A stretch of 64,000 bases of DNA, from the NCBI GenBank assembly GCA_037074765.1, contig JBAMDO010000118.1, positions 1-64,000 of the forward strand. The letters are read 5' to 3'. This document shows positions 39,215 to 52,300 of the stretch, one piece after another. A program made the position numbers and the translations under genes. The stretch is from Mansonella perstans (taxonomy: Eukaryota > Nematoda > Chromadorea > Rhabditida > Onchocercidae). Numbering within the stretch: the first letter of the stretch is position 1; the number at the start of each line of letters is the position of its first letter. The notes under the pieces are model-generated. The model was not told the origin of the DNA. It worked only from the letters and a program-made list of their open reading frames with translations, and ran no database searches.

Positions 39215-42200
39215 GTTTGTTGAATTGCGATTTCATCACTGTGATCTGTTTTTGGTGAGAATAAAGCTGTTCAAAATCAAATTTCGATGAAGAAATTTGG
39301 AATGAATTTTTTAGTTGTCAATCTTTAATTTCTTCTCACATATACAGCTTAGATGCCATCAAACTTTCTAATTTGTTTTATGCAAATGTTTTTGTGAATA
39401 ATTTTGTAAACTGATACGAGACTTTGTTTTTATCTTTCTTCTCTTCCGTTTGCAAAATTTCACAATCATATTTTGTTTCAAATTCAAATGGATTCTAATA
39501 TTTATTTTTGATTTATCATTCATTTTAATTATTGCTTTAGGCAAATGCATTTTATTTTGTACAGAAGAGTATTTTTAAAGGGCTTTTTCCATTTTCCCAT
39601 GGTTGTTTCGTTGAAGGTGGTTAAATAACTGCTTATAACTTATGTTGCGAATAAAATTTGTAATTTGTTATTAAAATTTTGCATAAAGAGGTTTTTTGAA
39701 AAAAATGTGTATGTCACATTCTTTTTCACCAATCCTTTCCTATTCCCAGTGAAGAGGGCAGAAAAAGTTTGTTCGCGTTTAAATAACAGACATTAGCCAT
39801 TTTTAATATCTTTCCTCGTCCTAATTATAAATGCAGGAAAAAGACCAATCTAACTTCATGGCTTTGTTTTTAATTAAATCTACAGTGCGGCGCTAATGAG
39901 CAGCTTTTTTCCGTTTGCAATTTAATACTTTTCAATATCATATCTATTGAAATGAATGACAATAGAGTAAGAGATATAATTCTTCCAGAAGCAGTTTAAT
40001 GTATTCATGATTCTGGAGGAATTGGCTTCCTTTCTAACAGGAACATAAATTAATGATCAGTTCGAAAATTGTTTGTACTGTCGATTTTTGATGAGATCTA
40101 CATTTGTGTAATTAGTTTCTAAAGGTTTTTTGTAACATCTGAGAGGATTCTAATATATGAGATTCTGTTGGAAATTTCTGTTCATACATCTAATAAAATG
40201 TATGACGGACAAAAACGGGAGAAACACGGAATCCCATATTTTTCTAACATTTATCTCCAAAATATACTATTTTCTTTTTGTAAAATAATTTGTTGAGAAC
40301 AGTTATGTATATTTAAACGACACTCTTTCTCGTAATACCGTTTAAATCGCTATTCCATTTCGTTGCACTTTTTAAACGGAAAATATGCTTGGGAATTTTT
40401 TGAATTTCTTGCAATTCAGTGATCATTTAAGAGGAAAATTTCGTGAAGAAATCAATAAAAATGATTTTGTGATTGAATTTATAAAAGGCAAACTTCTCGT
40501 AATGAGCAATAAGAAAGAAAGATGACAATCTATGTGCAGAAGTACTCTGTGAAATAACTCTCCATGTCAGTGTATGATTGCCGCAAATTTTTTTATTGGA
40601 AGCATATTTTATGTGATTTATCATTTTTTTTAAGCTTGAATTGATTGCAAGCGTTATTTTGATTTTATCTCAGAGGTACATACGTAAAGTGTGCGTGACC
40701 TTGTAATTTCAGGGTGATAAGAGATAGCTTGAGAGAAGAATTAAGCTTGATGGAAAAGTCAGAAAGTTTTGTAGCTTATTTGTCGATGTCATATATCAAC
40801 TTGAAGCCACTGGAAGGGTTTTTCGAATCGGCTCACTAATCGGTTTTTTCGAATCGGTATTCAGTTGTCCATTTTTTAATATACAATTGAAATATTTATG
40901 CAGTAGACAGTGAATATCTTTTGTACTTCAACAATGACATTATAGTACATTCGTCACACTGAGAAATGGAATAAAAAATGAGAATTTCACGAACTATTTA
41001 GGAAAATTTATTGTTAAAACGAAATATGAGTAGAAAGAGGAAAATTAAATTTTATTCTCAATTTTCAGAAAAATAAAATTTCTTTTTGTTTTGAACCTTC
41101 TGTTCATAATCCCTAGCAAAAGCTTTTATGGAGAAATCCAAATGATTTCAATTGTTTTCCTTTTTTTAAGAAAGTTCAATTCCAAACTTATAAAAAATGT
41201 CCTTGCTCTATGGAGGATTGGTGCTTCGATGGTACCGTGCCTTATTTTCGTCTTTGAATTCGGCTTAATGAGGGTAAACTTTTAAAAAAATGATTCAGCA
41301 GTGTTAAATAAAAACTAATGACGCACGGACAAGTAAAGAGAATGGAAAAAAGAGTTGTGCTGACAAAGATACCGACAAAAAAAAAAAAAAAAAAAAAAAA
41401 AATTCTAAACATCAATTAACTCAGCGTAATTTAGTTGAACAAATTGTGAGTACTTTTTAAGAGATAAATCAGACTGAGTAAAAAATTGATTCTATCTAAA
41501 TCGATTTAAAAAGAAAATAAAACAGACTAAAATGTTGAATGTAATCTAATCAGTACAGCTTATTCAATTCATTTAACTTTCTTCAGATGAATATAGAAAT
41601 CAAGCAAAACATTATTGAAATAAGTAAGAATGAATAGATTAAATTAGTCTAAATGCTTATGCAACATTTATTTTTGAAACTTTAAACATTTATATATCAC
41701 AGTATATAATTATATTGCAATCATCAGTTTTTTATAAATAACTCATTGTTGGTCAACAACGAGTAATTCATAAAAGTGTTGAGGTTTAAAAAAATAAATC
41801 TGTAGAAACACTTGAAAAGTTCAATCACCACGTAAAATTAATAAACTTAGGCTTGCAGTACACTTCTCCAAATTAAATCCTTCAGTTAGAAATAATCTTT
41901 TCCTCTTTTCCCCTTTCCCTTTAAAATGCTGTCTCATCTATAGGCATTAGAAATTTCCCATTGAAAAATTTGCATTTAGGTTTATTCCTTCGAGCCATTT
42001 TTTCCATTTTTCTATAATAATTTCCAATTTTCACCCATAAACTTCTCATGTCAGTTTACTACAACAAACTTTCTGTATTATATTCTGAATTACTCTTCCT
42101 CACTTTTTCATACATTTATTTCTAAATCATTTCATGTCCATTTTTCCGTTTACCATTGCTGCCACAAACAAGATCAAACTTAAAAAAATTTTTTCGAAAG

Positions 42201-45200
42201 TTATGAATATATTATTACTTTGAAGATTCGAATGACCATAATCAGTGGCAGAGATAGAACCAAAGTATTGACAGCTGTACTCGTAATTTTCTTTCTTTTT
42301 TTTTTTTTTTTTTTTTTTTTTTGGAAGCCTAGCTCTAATATAATATCATACTTGCTAGTAGCACTAATCAGTGATACATTGAAGCGATTGACAGTTGTGG
42401 TGAATATTTGTGAGTGGAACTGAACAACAAAAATTTTTTCCAATTTTCATTCAAATTTACCATTTATTATTTAAGTCTTATTTCAATTCCTTTGAATGTT
42501 TTGATTATCTCTTAATCTATGAATGTTTTTTTCTTTTCAGATAACTAAAATTTTTAACTTTTTTTGATTTCTGTTATTAATTAAGACATGAAATGTTAGT
42601 TCATCTTATAGCATCTGCAGTAATATTCCTCAGCTGTCTCTGTTTTGCCTCTGAAAATATTTCATAAATTAGGGGAAAGCGTAAATAAAAGTCCGATGTT
42701 TCCGATCACGAACTGGTACGAAAACGTCAGTCTAGATAAACTGCCTACGCTGCTAGATGCAGTTATGGCTTAAATAATTTGAAATGATGTGCCTTCTCAA
42801 ATTGGTTCAAATAATATTTTTTTCTATGATATTTTAATGGATTAAAAGTTTTCCAGTGAATTGAAACTCTATATTCGTTGATAATAAGGTTTTGTTGACA
42901 GAAATTCATAAATTATTCAATGCTGCGATTTCACACGATTTTATTACTTATGAGAAATCATGAAGAATGCTACTTGATTTAAAGACTAAAGGAAGAAATT
43001 GCTCTTTCAATGAAATGAAATGGAGAAAGGTGTATCGAAAACAAAATACTTTTTAGCATTTATAATATGTCCCAGTAACAACATATGGGGCTCTTCTTGT
43101 GATTTTCATCTTTCTGAGCTCTCTGTCCTCCGCAAATATCGATCAATTCTGCCATTCTTGTACAATTTATTCATTTATTAAAATATTTACATACTAAACT
43201 CATTGATAGACTTACTTCTGCCAATTCAAGCCATTTTGTTGAATTTTTGTTCAAAGCATTGAAACTTTTCTACTCTCCAAATTTATCATTCTCTCGTATT
43301 GCATTCCTTATTCTCCTGGATCATCTATCTTTTGCATTTTTGTTAATTTTTATAAGCTTTAATATTCTCATCATTCTTGCAGCTTTTGATTATCTATTCA
43401 ATGCATAACATTCATCCAATTTTAAAATTTAACATTGTATAAACTGCCAAATATTTCTAAAATAAATATCAATCATATAATGCTTTGAAAAGTTTTGAAA
43501 AATTTACTTTGCCTGCATATGATGCCTTCAGTACTGAACTTCGTGCATATTGCGTAAGTTTATACTTTTTTTCTTCGAAAATATTGAAAAGTTGTTAGGC
43601 ACCTTTTTTTTTTTGAAAGCTGATTTTCAAAAGAGGAAACTTCATACTGTATTCGCAGCAAATATCGTGGTCATGAATAAACAGTAATTCTTGCAAAATA
43701 TGAATGCAAGGAGTTATTCTCAAATTCAACTGCCAATGTATACTGTATATGTAATCTGTATACTGTATATGTAGGATGTCAATATGTAATCTTCAAAAAA
43801 AAAAGACAACCTTGGAAGTTTTCCTGAAATGATCTTTTATAATTGGTTTCTAAATCCTTAATTAGGGAAATGCCATTGCATGAAAAAAACTTGAAGTGCA
43901 AATTCAAACGATTTTTTGTCGGAGTGAATAACTTCAGAAAAGGTACTAGCAGTGAATTTCAATCTTTAGTATCTAAAAAACGGATTCATACGAAAATTTT
44001 AGAAATTTCATATCAATTTCAAATTATGTGTTGCTGATGAATAGCTCATTACTTGTTGGTATGTGTTTGTCTTTGTCGTTCAATTTGATTCCTATCTTTT
44101 GCCAGTTTGTGCTGTTAAATAATCCTCTTCTTTTATTTAATCCCATTAATTTCTTCTAGGCTGCCATTTTCTAAAGGGACTGCATTCAAATACATTTCTT
44201 ACGGATATACCGTAAATTACGCCAATTAAATGTATGTTTGTTCATTAAATTTTCAGTGCACTATACATATGCACTCATTACATTTCATTATCTATGTTAT
44301 CGGTTGAGAAATGCATTACAAAGGACCAAACTTTGTAGAAAGTAAGCTAGTAGCAAACATTTACTGTTTATTTGGTTATCAGTTGTCAATTATCATTAGA
44401 TATGCATTATATTCGATGTCAATATTGCCAATGGTACTTACTCGTGTCGTATTTCAAATTTTTACACATTTATGCAATTAGAGGATCTAAATCAAGTACA
44501 GAAAGGATCTGTCATAGTTTAAGGCCAACCATCAATTTCTTTTGCTTAAAGCTTTTGATATTTTAGGAAGTTGTAAATTACAAGCATCATCGTCACTTTA
44601 AAAAAGGTAGAAAAAAATTCAAAAAGATTTTAAAATTGATCGGAATTTGAGTGCATCCATCAAAGAAAATGAATAACTGATGTAGTGTGAAAAACTCTAG
44701 TGCATAATTTTATTTTTTCCCATTTAGTTTGAAGATTTAAATTTCTTTAATTCAAAATAGTTGGCAGCTCAATCGTTCATGAGAGCAAAATAATCGTAGA
44801 TTCTTCTAGCTAATCAATTTCTTAATGATTTGCGAGGAATTAATCAAAAAACCTGCTTAAGTACAATTATCTCTTGCAATCAACCTTGAAGTTAGAATAA
44901 ATCAGCGAAAGTTCAAGCAATTAAAGATCAGAAAAAATTCTGATTAGATTCTTTTCATTACAATAATATACGATCGCATTATTCTGCACTTTTAAAAAAG
45001 CCTATTTCTTTATTGTTTTATATTCCTACACTTTCTGCGATTTTTGCAGTGGAAAATAACAGAGAATTAAAAAATTTCCTGAAAAAAGCTGAGAATTATT
45101 CTTCTTTGCGCGAAAAAACATTTCATTCATGTTCATGATTTTCTTTTTTTTTTTTTTGTTGTTTTCTCTTACAAATGTAAATAAATAAATAGTAAAGTAC

Positions 45201-46535
45201 AAAATGACGCAAATTGATTACAATTGATTTTGGCTTACTTTAAATTCAAATCCATTTATCTGTTCCATTCCATTTTAAACACATTTCGTGCATTTCATTT
45301 TCTAGTTTGTTATTTTTGGGCACATTGATTAGTGCATGATAAGTAAAAGAAAAGGACAAGCTAATATTTCACTTTTCCAAAATGAATACGTCAAGGATAA
45401 ATTGATTAAATTGTATGAAAATTCACATTTTCTGGTGGAATACTTGTTTTGTTCATATATTTTAAATGAAAATCATTGAATAATTGAGATAATGAAGTGT
45501 GTATCAAAAGTTAAGAGAGAAAACATAGCAAGCAATTATCAACTAATTCAAGCAATTTTTTCAATATAAATTTGTTTCTTCATTTTGAAATGAAATTCTC
45601 TGAAAAAATTTTAATTTCTTTTTTTTTTTTTTTTTTTTTTTTCAAGACTATAATTAAAAGTGGTTGCGCATATTGCATTTGTATGTGTGTACGTATGTAT
45701 GCATGTATGTATGTATGTTCGTAGTATGCATATATATATGTAGTATGTCTGTGCTAGATTTTTTATTAGTATCTCATTTCTGCGAGAATTAATTTTCTTT
45801 ATAAAATACTGAAATTTTGGAAAATGAATATTCGCGAATAATATTTCTGCGAATATTTTATTTGTTAGTGTTACCAATCATCCTAGCATTTTAATATTTA
45901 TTGATTTAAACTGAAATTAAAATTTTGATACCTCAATTCGTCGTATTTTTCATGCCTTCCGAATCAAAAATTCAAAATATGGAATTGTGATGACTGCCAT
46001 TCTTTAACTTTTTGTTTATTTTATCAGTATCTTACACTAATAAATCCATAAAAACTTTTTTTACAAATTTTTTAATATCTGTTGGAAAAATTTCCTGTGA
46101 ATTTTTTAAAATGAAATTCGGTTCATTAAGAAAGTTAAAAGATTTGAATTTGTATATCATAGCAAAGAAAGCAGTCGTACCACATATATGATGCGATTTC
46201 TTTTTTCATTTTCTATGCATCCAGAAGAAGTATCTCTGTATTTCGTTTCATTCAAATAGAATTTCTACATCCTCAATAAATTTATTCCTTCTGTACATGC
46301 TGTGTCGAATCTACCACCAAATAACTTCACTAAGCTCTTTAATCTTGAAGCTTAATTGAGCGAGATTGGAAGGCATTTTTTCGAGATAGGCATTTTTTGA
46401 ATATATCCAACTATCAATGGAAATGTTATGTCTTCGAAATGACCAGTAAATGTATTTTGTTTCTTGCATAGAAGAAATACATAAGTTTGGCTTGGAACAA
46501 GCAAATTTTAATGATCATCACAATATTTCTTCTAG
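39215..46535. other. Gene-poor AT-rich region with weak candidate exons
   Basis: No gene can be built over 7.3 kb. The best isolated coding-like pieces are: an ORF after TTGCAATTCAG at 40421 (contains FREEINKNDFVIEFIKG); an ORF after TTTCAG at 40711 running to a stop at 40840 (VIRDSLREELSLMEK); and a short piece ending at a GTAAGT donor at 43554 (AFSTELRAYC). Their phases do not connect. Poly-A/T runs occur at 41379-41401 and 42297-42322. A TATG/CATG microsatellite lies at about 45680-45760, outside any exon. Confidence 0.35.
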
Positions 46536-46799
46536 TATGTCAGCTGGGAATTTCGTTCTATTAAATTTAATTTTGAAAGTTTGATTGAAAGAATTCGACA
46601 ACGGCTTGTTATTCAGAAACCATCTGGTGAGTGAAATATTTGTTCCAGTATAGAACAGTGACTTATGTAATTCTCTTTTGATTTAATGGCAGACAACTTA
46701 CGATTGCAATTTGTAAAATATTTATTTTTTAAATTCGCATCTGCTGTGAACCACAAAAATGTATGGATAACGAGAAGGAAGAAAGGAAGCATTAGAAAT
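46536..46799 (+). CDS. Two phase-matched candidate exons, unidentified
   Basis: Exon 46536-46626 follows TTTCTTCTAG and ends at a GTGAGT donor in phase 1. Exon 46693-46799 follows TGGCAG, starts with the two bases needed, and ends at GTAAGT in phase 0. Joined they read YVSWEFRSIKFNFESLIERI, then KPSDNLRLQFVKYLFFKF and NHKNVWITRRKKGSIRN. Only one frame is open through the first exon. I do not recognise the protein. It could be a 5' part of the downstream PDE3-like gene or a separate gene. A further isolated exon at 47073-47130 (DGECFHSSLKENLWDN, donor GTAAGT) has an incompatible start phase. Confidence 0.4.
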
Positions 46800-49196
46800 G
46801 TAAGTGAAGCACTTGTACCCTTGGATTTTCCTCGATACAAAAACTGATGAGGTGGTTGTAGAAGACGAATTTCTTTAACATGCATCTTGGTAAATCCGAA
46901 TTTTTCGATAATTCTGCTCGTTCTATCATTTGTATAGTATCTTTTAATTTTTTCGAAAATTTCGATGAATATTTAATTAGATCTTTGAATAGAATCAAAA
47001 GTTAAATTCTGATTTTACTAAAAATGATTATTTGAAGTTTCTGCGCAATGTCTGATCTATTTGAGTTTTCAGTGACGGAGAATGTTTCCATTCTTCATTA
47101 AAGGAAAATCTTTGGGATAATCATTCCCCAGTAAGTCTTTCCATGCATATATCCACTGATATTTGACAACGTTCCTAACCGATTGCTTCCATTCATGTCT
47201 TATCTCTTTCTGCCTGCCTAATTTTGTATTCCTCGAGGAAATTCATTTCCTTTCAAGAATTTCCGAGATATTATCAAGGAAACCTATATCATTAGTTTAA
47301 ATGAATCCCTTTGGTACTTTGATCTTTTGCTTTCTACAAACTTATTTTTTGCTAGCTGTTAATGGAAACCTGGGTTGTTGTTAGACATAAATTTCTACAC
47401 TTCCACTTGCTGCTTTCGTCAGTTGTAACACTTTCTTCTTCTTTTAACCTTTTCCATCCTTTATTATACATTCTTTAGCACTGATACATTATTATGTCCA
47501 TATTATATTTTAATCTTTGCCCTTTAATTATTTTTTGACACATTGTTGCATTATAGTATCGGCTTTGTGACAAACGGTTTGCACTGTTTCTCGTTCATTA
47601 GTTATCGGTTAAGTTAACTTTTTGCGAAACAAGTTGAGTTTTCTTAAAGAGAAAACAAATGTCATTGGAAAAAAAACTTGTGAAATTGATGAGGGATCGA
47701 AAGTTGCGAAGTACAAAATTTGCAGCGGAAATAAAAGGAAATGAAAGAATGATGAGTGCTTTTTCTTTATTTGAGCTGAAAAATGTGCTGCTTTAGAAAA
47801 ATGTCTGAAATTAAGAAATTGATAAACTCTTTCGGGATGACGGAAAGAAACAAATAAATTTATCTCATCCGTCGAGTCTGAAAGCTGCACTAAATGAATA
47901 GGATCCTACTATCTACTAGCTGAGAAATTCTGTGATAGCGTTTAATTACTCTTCTTCAAGCTTTAGTGAATCAAAAATTGGTTTTCCTTAATAGCAATTT
48001 ACTTTTTAAGCATTGTTTCTTGAGAATTATTTTTTCCTTCCAAGTTGTTTTTTGAGTCATTTTCAGTTTAGGCGGAAATCCTATGTGAGCATAGAAGAAG
48101 CTTTTAATTAAATATAATGGAAAGACTAGAATTTTTTTTCAATATAGCAAGTGCGGATGACAGTATATAAAAGGATCTGAAGATTGCAAATCATTTTTTG
48201 ATTATAATAACATAACTACACTTCATTTCGGATGCTTCCAATTTTCCTGATATCCTATTTGTTGATGATCCAATTCACTCTTTGGAATTATACCTTACAG
48301 ATATGCCACTATCAGCATTCAATCACCAAATAATAGTACTGATTTACCACAGCATATTGCTAACTCTCAGTGTAAATTTCAGTGTAAAACTAACAGTTGT
48401 TAATGAAATAAATAATTCTTTCATCATTTCTTGCGAGTAATTTTTGCAGTGAATCACACCGTCATCTGTAATTTTTTACTAATCCTTTGTTTCAATGATA
48501 TGTAACTTTTTTTAAGTTGTAAATTGATAAGCTTTTTTTTGGCTTATGAGAATATATTTGAAAGTGTTACATAATACCCAAAGCATTCAAAATATGACAG
48601 CCAAATTTATTAGTTAGTCAAGTATATAAGCAAGTACGAGAATCTGCTCCGGAGTCAACAGAACATATCCATCATTCGTTCGTTTAGTTTTGTCAGATGT
48701 TTGTTAAGCGACGTCATTGTGCCAATATGATTTGTTCATTTTTTTCTTTCTTTTTCTTTGAATATTTTGATTTAAAATTTAAAGATTGCCAAAATTACTC
48801 TCATTGTAAGTTTTTATCTTGGGGAAATTATGATTTAGAAAACTAACAAACTGAAAAAATACCGCGCAGATTTATCGGAAATCAGTAATAAATATCAAAT
48901 GAGTGAATATAAGATCAGTAAAGGATTCGAATCACAACATTAACTTTCGTCAAAATACATTTTCTATCAGTACCTCGACCTAAATTGATTACGGACTAGC
49001 GTGCTAGTATTTGTCATGTATATAAAAATAGCAATGTTAATCTGCGTTATAATTCAAAAACTCGGTTGCTCTTTTGACATAATTACTAGTTTTAGATTTT
49101 TCAACGTCTATAATTAATCTCGCCCGTTAAACCAAATTTTGACGAAAATTTGCTTCAAACTGCATTTGTTGACATCTTGTATTCGTGGTGAGTCAG
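46800..49196. other. No supported gene, one isolated exon candidate
   Basis: Apart from the 47073-47130 candidate exon, this is AT-rich DNA with many T-runs and chance open frames (for example 47609-47890 on the minus strand). Confidence 0.4.
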
Positions 49197-49378
49197 CAAG
49201 AAGTCATACGAAGAATGAATCCGGAAAACATAACAGCAATGATCTGAATATAAGTTCAATCCTTTTATCACAACATGCAAATTCGGTGGATCAATTCAGT
49301 CAAACATCGCTTCTACAACAAAAGCAAATATATCTGATGCCGCATTCAATTCTTAAAGACAATTCATCTAAACAACTT
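49197..49378 (+). CDS. Candidate 5' exon of PDE3-like gene (polar, Ser/Gln/Asn-rich)
   Basis: An open frame reads ARSHTKNESGKHNSND ... SQTSLLQQKQIYLMPHSI and ends at CTT followed by GTAGGT in phase 0. The next supported exon (54118) starts in phase 0, so direct splicing would keep frame. The acceptor is uncertain: GAG ending 49192 or CAG ending 49196. The composition suits a disordered N-terminal region. The link to PDE3 is phase compatibility only. Confidence 0.4.
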
Positions 49379-52300
49379 GTAGGTTATTTTTCTTGAAAAT
49401 TTACAAACTATGTATGCGTTTAATATAATGTTTTGCATATTTTTAAAGTAAAAAAAAGTTGCAAATCGTTTTTGAGTTTTTTTGCACATTTTTTTAGGGG
49501 GAATTTATCATAAAAACTATTTCTGTGCAATTAATTTATATTTGTATAGTATTATTTCTCGTCTTATCACTTGGTCATATATTTTCATATAATTCTTAGC
49601 ATTCTTTTCTTACCAATATTTATCATTAACTGATTGCTTGAAAGTTATATTAGCATAAATGATTTTAGAAGTTTAATTCCTGTCCGTTTAGTTCACTTTT
49701 AGACGTTCAGTTTATGCTGTATTGTTTGGTTTTATTTGGAGCAATTTCATGTCTTAGCTCAAAGTAGACTGATGATAAGATGTCTTCAACATCTTCAACA
49801 TCCTTGTTTTATACTACAGTTCTTTTCGCAAAAATTAACAATCTCTGGACATAGTAATACTCTGCGAAAGTTAGCAAATAATCAGTTAAAATGATGATGA
49901 CCCTATTGCACTGTGCAAATAAGTTCAAAAATCTGTTCATAACTATTTGGAGGGAATTTATTTAATCCATTAACTGTTTTCAGTAATTATTTCAAAAGTT
50001 AAAAATTTTTTCGACATATAATCTTGAAAGTAACGCTTCCATAAAATTTTCTGGAGTATTCACTTTTCCTAGCTAAATTTTTAAAAAATCTTCTACATCG
50101 ATTCTATTCTTGAACAACTTTATTTGTTCCGTGAAATCACAGCTTGCGCAAGCAAATACAATGAGTAGACCTGTCAAATTCTTAAAATTTCGTTTCATTT
50201 CATCAACTCTCAAAATCCAACCAATGTGGCATATTGATCCATTTAAAAAAATTGATTCAAATTCCGCATGAAAATAATGCTTTGCCATATTAAATAACAC
50301 TTTTTTTCGGTGAAAAATTCAGAACTAGTATTGTTTCTATTCGTTATCAGCTTATTCCGAACAAAATGAGAACAAAAGACAGTAATCGAATGTGACAGAT
50401 TTGAAGCAAGTAAAAATCAGTCATTCTTTAAGTAAGAATTGATTCTTTCGGCTCATGCAAAACATTTACTCATTTAAATGGGCGAAAGTGTTTCTATCAT
50501 TATATTTTGATGAGTTTAGTGACATCTAAAAATCAGACTATCATTGCAAGATTGCTCAGTGAACTTTTCATTTTCATGTCAACCATTTTTTTAAAATCAA
50601 AGCAATACCGCGTAAGTAAACAAAAATTAGTCTCTCTATCAGTCTTTTCTGAACTTAAAAATTACAAAAAATAATTATGTTTTTGTACTTTTCTAATTTC
50701 ATTTTTCCCTTTTGTCTCAAGTAAATTATACAGCTGAAATAAGGAAGATGAAAGGAAAAATGAACGGAATTGTAGGAAGGATTGAAGGCATGAAAGACGT
50801 AAGCCATGCTTAATTAAATGAAGTAAAAGGCTAAAGAAAGATGAAAGGAATAATGAAAGGAATTGTAGGAAGGAATGAAGGCATGAAAGACGCAAGCCAT
50901 GCTTAATTAAATGAAGTAAAAGGCTAAAGAAAGATGAAAGGAATAATGAAAGGAATTGTAGGAAGGAATGAAGGCATGAAAGACGCAAGCCATGCCTAAT
51001 TAAATGAAGTAAAAGGCTGACAATATTTTGCTGAAGACAAAAAGTTGTGCTTCTTTAAAAAAGAAAAAAAGACGAGTAGAGTAAATTTATTTTCAAGCAA
51101 AGAAAAGAGACGAAAAGAGGAAAGGCAGCGATAAATTGTTTTCTTTCTTCTGATATTAGGCAATCGATGATGCAAGCAAAAACTGAAAGTGGCACTGCCT
51201 AGACATTAGGCCATTCGCTAATAAATGTTTCACTTTCGTTTTTTTTTTTTTTTGAAACTCATTTCATTGGCATCTTTTTCATACTAAGCCCTAAGTTGCA
51301 ATTTAATTGAGAGAGTGTTTCTTCAGAATTTTTATGAATTTTATAGGTAAAGAAACTATTTTGGTCATTCGAATTGAAATGGAAAGTTTTGTTGAAAAAA
51401 AAAAAAAGTGTAGTTTGAGATGTTCAGTCGACCAAAAGCGGAATTTTTGAAAGATGATATCTTTAACTTTAATTAAAGATGATATCTTTAATTTTTGAAA
51501 GATGAGATATCTTTGATAAAGCATCTAATAGAATGATGACCGTCAAGATAACTAGAGCATATTTAAGTAAAACTTGAGTTTTTTTCAAGGTTGTTGTCAA
51601 TAGTGATCCTAGACTCTGCTATTCACAATAAGAATTTCAAATGCATTTAAATTAGTGAGAGAAAACAATTTTCAAAAAACTATAGTACGTTAATGTGAAT
51701 AGGAAATGATTATGAATTTTCACATAGACACAACTGACATAAGAAATTGTTTTTTTCAATTTTTACCACTGGAAGATATTCGAAGAAATTTTATTTTTAA
51801 AATGAAAGCTTTGAGATAAGAGATCTTTGAAACTTCACGTTTGATTGATTCTTTTCTTCGATTTAAACAAAATTATACAACATGAATTTTTTGTGAATGA
51901 AAATTTTAAAATACATCAATATAAATAAATAAATTTGATTGCGTTGCTATAAAAAGAATGAAATCAAAATATATTACTGTGTTGCAAGAAAACGATTTAA
52001 AAAATTAATTGGTTCCGAAAAAAGCTGTCAATTTTGATTATAACTGTATTTTTTAAATAATATTTATGTTAGCCATAATTAACAATAATGATTATGGCTA
52101 TTATAATCACCGACCTCATTTTCAACACTTTGAAAGAGCAATTATTAGCCAGTTAATGATTATGTCAAAAAACTTTCCCTCTTTATCTATCCATTCATAC
52201 TTGTTTTTCCCTCACTACTCATTTCTTTCTTTCTCTCTCTTTTTTACACCATCTAATTTGATTAAATCTAGCTACCTTACGAATACTTTCAAGATGAGTT

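Noticed and set aside
40820..40862. Repeated TTCGAATCGG that resembles a tRNA T-loop
   Set aside because: No acceptor stem or anticodon arm could be folded around either copy.
45611..45877. Minus-strand ORF rich in Thr/His
   Set aside because: Encoded by the TATG/CATG microsatellite and a poly-T run.
50662..50988. 108-codon minus-strand ORF of hydrophobic repeats
   Set aside because: Produced by the 93-bp minisatellite; no start context, splice signals or known fold.
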